Origin: JBBTWV01 sp038062615
GTDB lineage: Bacteria; Patescibacteriota; Gracilibacteria; UBA1369; UM-FILTER-53-11
DNA length: 5,552 bases
Direction: 5' to 3'
Assembly: GCA_038062615.1 (NCBI GenBank)
Contig: JBBTWV010000017.1
Span: 1 to 5,552 of the forward strand
Positions 5,096 through 5,552 of this stretch are shown here, one piece after another. Under the pieces are notes generated by a model. It was not told where the DNA came from. It saw only the letters and a program-made list of their open reading frames with translations, and ran no database searches. A program made the translations under genes and the position numbers. Position 1 is the stretch's first letter; every line of letters begins with the position of its first letter.

Positions 5096-5552
5096 ATGGG
5101 CAACACCATTGGTACTCTTTTTCGGGTCACGACCTTCGGTGAATCGCACGGGGTGGCTTTAGGTTGTGTGATTGATGGCTGTCCGCCAAAAATCCCCATT
5201 ACCATAGAAGAAATTCAACATGAGCTGGACCGGCGGCGGCCCGGGCAGTCGGCGGTTACCACGGCACGCCAAGAAGGCGACCGAGTAAAGATTCTTTCGG
5301 GGATTTTTGAAAATATGACGCTGGGAACTCCTATAGCGATGATCGTGGAAAATACCGACCACCGAAGCCATGATTACGAATCACTGAAAAACGTTTTTAG
5401 GCCGGGACATGCGGATTTTGTTTGGGAGATGAAGTATGGCTTGCGTGACTACCGAGGCGGCGGACGCAGTTCAGGGCGCGAGACGGTGAGCCGCGTGATG
5501 GCCGGAGCGGTAGCCAAAAAACTCCTCGCGCTCCAGAAAATCAAAATTTTTG
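5096..5552 (+). CDS. aroC: chorismate synthase, N-terminal part (runs off the window)
   Basis: Chorismate synthase makes chorismate from 5-enolpyruvylshikimate 3-phosphate using reduced FMN, the last step of the shikimate pathway, in the cytosol. The 152 visible codons cover about 40% of the usual 350-400 residues and match the family along their length. MGNTIGTLFRVTTFGESHG carries the first signature with conserved His18. LDRRRPGQS is the Arg-rich substrate region, VENTDHRSHDY follows, then FRPGHAD with the second conserved His105, and YRGGGRSSGRET (119-130). The start is secure because MGNTIG is the normal N-terminus. No SD precedes the ATG, which lies 11 bases after the rpmE stop. Its GGG and CGG codons seem somewhat more frequent than in gyrA, a weak hint of different ancestry. 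Intactness beyond the edge cannot be judged. Confidence 0.97.
   Translation, partial: MGNTIGTLFRVTTFGESHGVALGCVIDGCPPKIPITIEEIQHELDRRRPGQSAVTTARQEGDRVKILSGIFENMTLGTPIAMIVENTDHRSHDYESLKNVFRPGHADFVWEMKYGLRDYRGGGRSSGRETVSRVMAGAVAKKLLALQKIKIF

Overview
This 5.55-kb window reads left to right as a 271-base leader, a complete gyrA (DNA gyrase subunit A), a 262-base intergenic region, a secreted and membrane-anchored calcium-repeat protein (thrombospondin type 3 repeats plus a PKD-like domain), rpmE (ribosomal protein L31) with an unusually long basic tail, and the 5' part of aroC (chorismate synthase), which runs off the right edge. All four protein genes are on the + strand.

The organism is probably a member of the Candidate Phyla Radiation (Patescibacteria). 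This is inference without a database search. It rests on lysine-rich extensions on housekeeping proteins, the lack of a good Shine-Dalgarno sequence before any of the four genes, a surface protein of TSP3-PKD-single-TM layout, and a GLPAG-encoding palindrome in the gyrA 3' end that resembles a small dispersed repeat I recall from such genomes. An intact aroC would be notable there, because many members lack aromatic amino acid synthesis.

The genes do not form one pathway. gyrA (supercoiling) stands alone, with no clear terminator after it. The TSP3 gene and rpmE are 3 bases apart and probably co-transcribed. aroC follows rpmE after 11 bases and probably belongs to the same transcript.

The most interesting part is the gyrA-TSP3 intergenic region. 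Positions 3074-3252 fold into a long closing stem of imperfect 31-32 base arms, an inner stem, and a four-way junction with three hairpins, one of which carries a symmetric GAA/GAA internal loop. The three G-U wobble pairs found in the outer stem and one hairpin hold only if the + strand is transcribed, since they become C-A mismatches in the complement. I do not recognise the fold as tmRNA, RNase P RNA, SRP RNA or a standard 6S RNA. It is a candidate undescribed structured RNA or a short palindromic mobile element.

The 271 bases before gyrA hold no recognisable gene. They contain a possible leftward promoter (about 101-129) and the start of an unrecognised short reading frame running off the left edge, both weakly supported.
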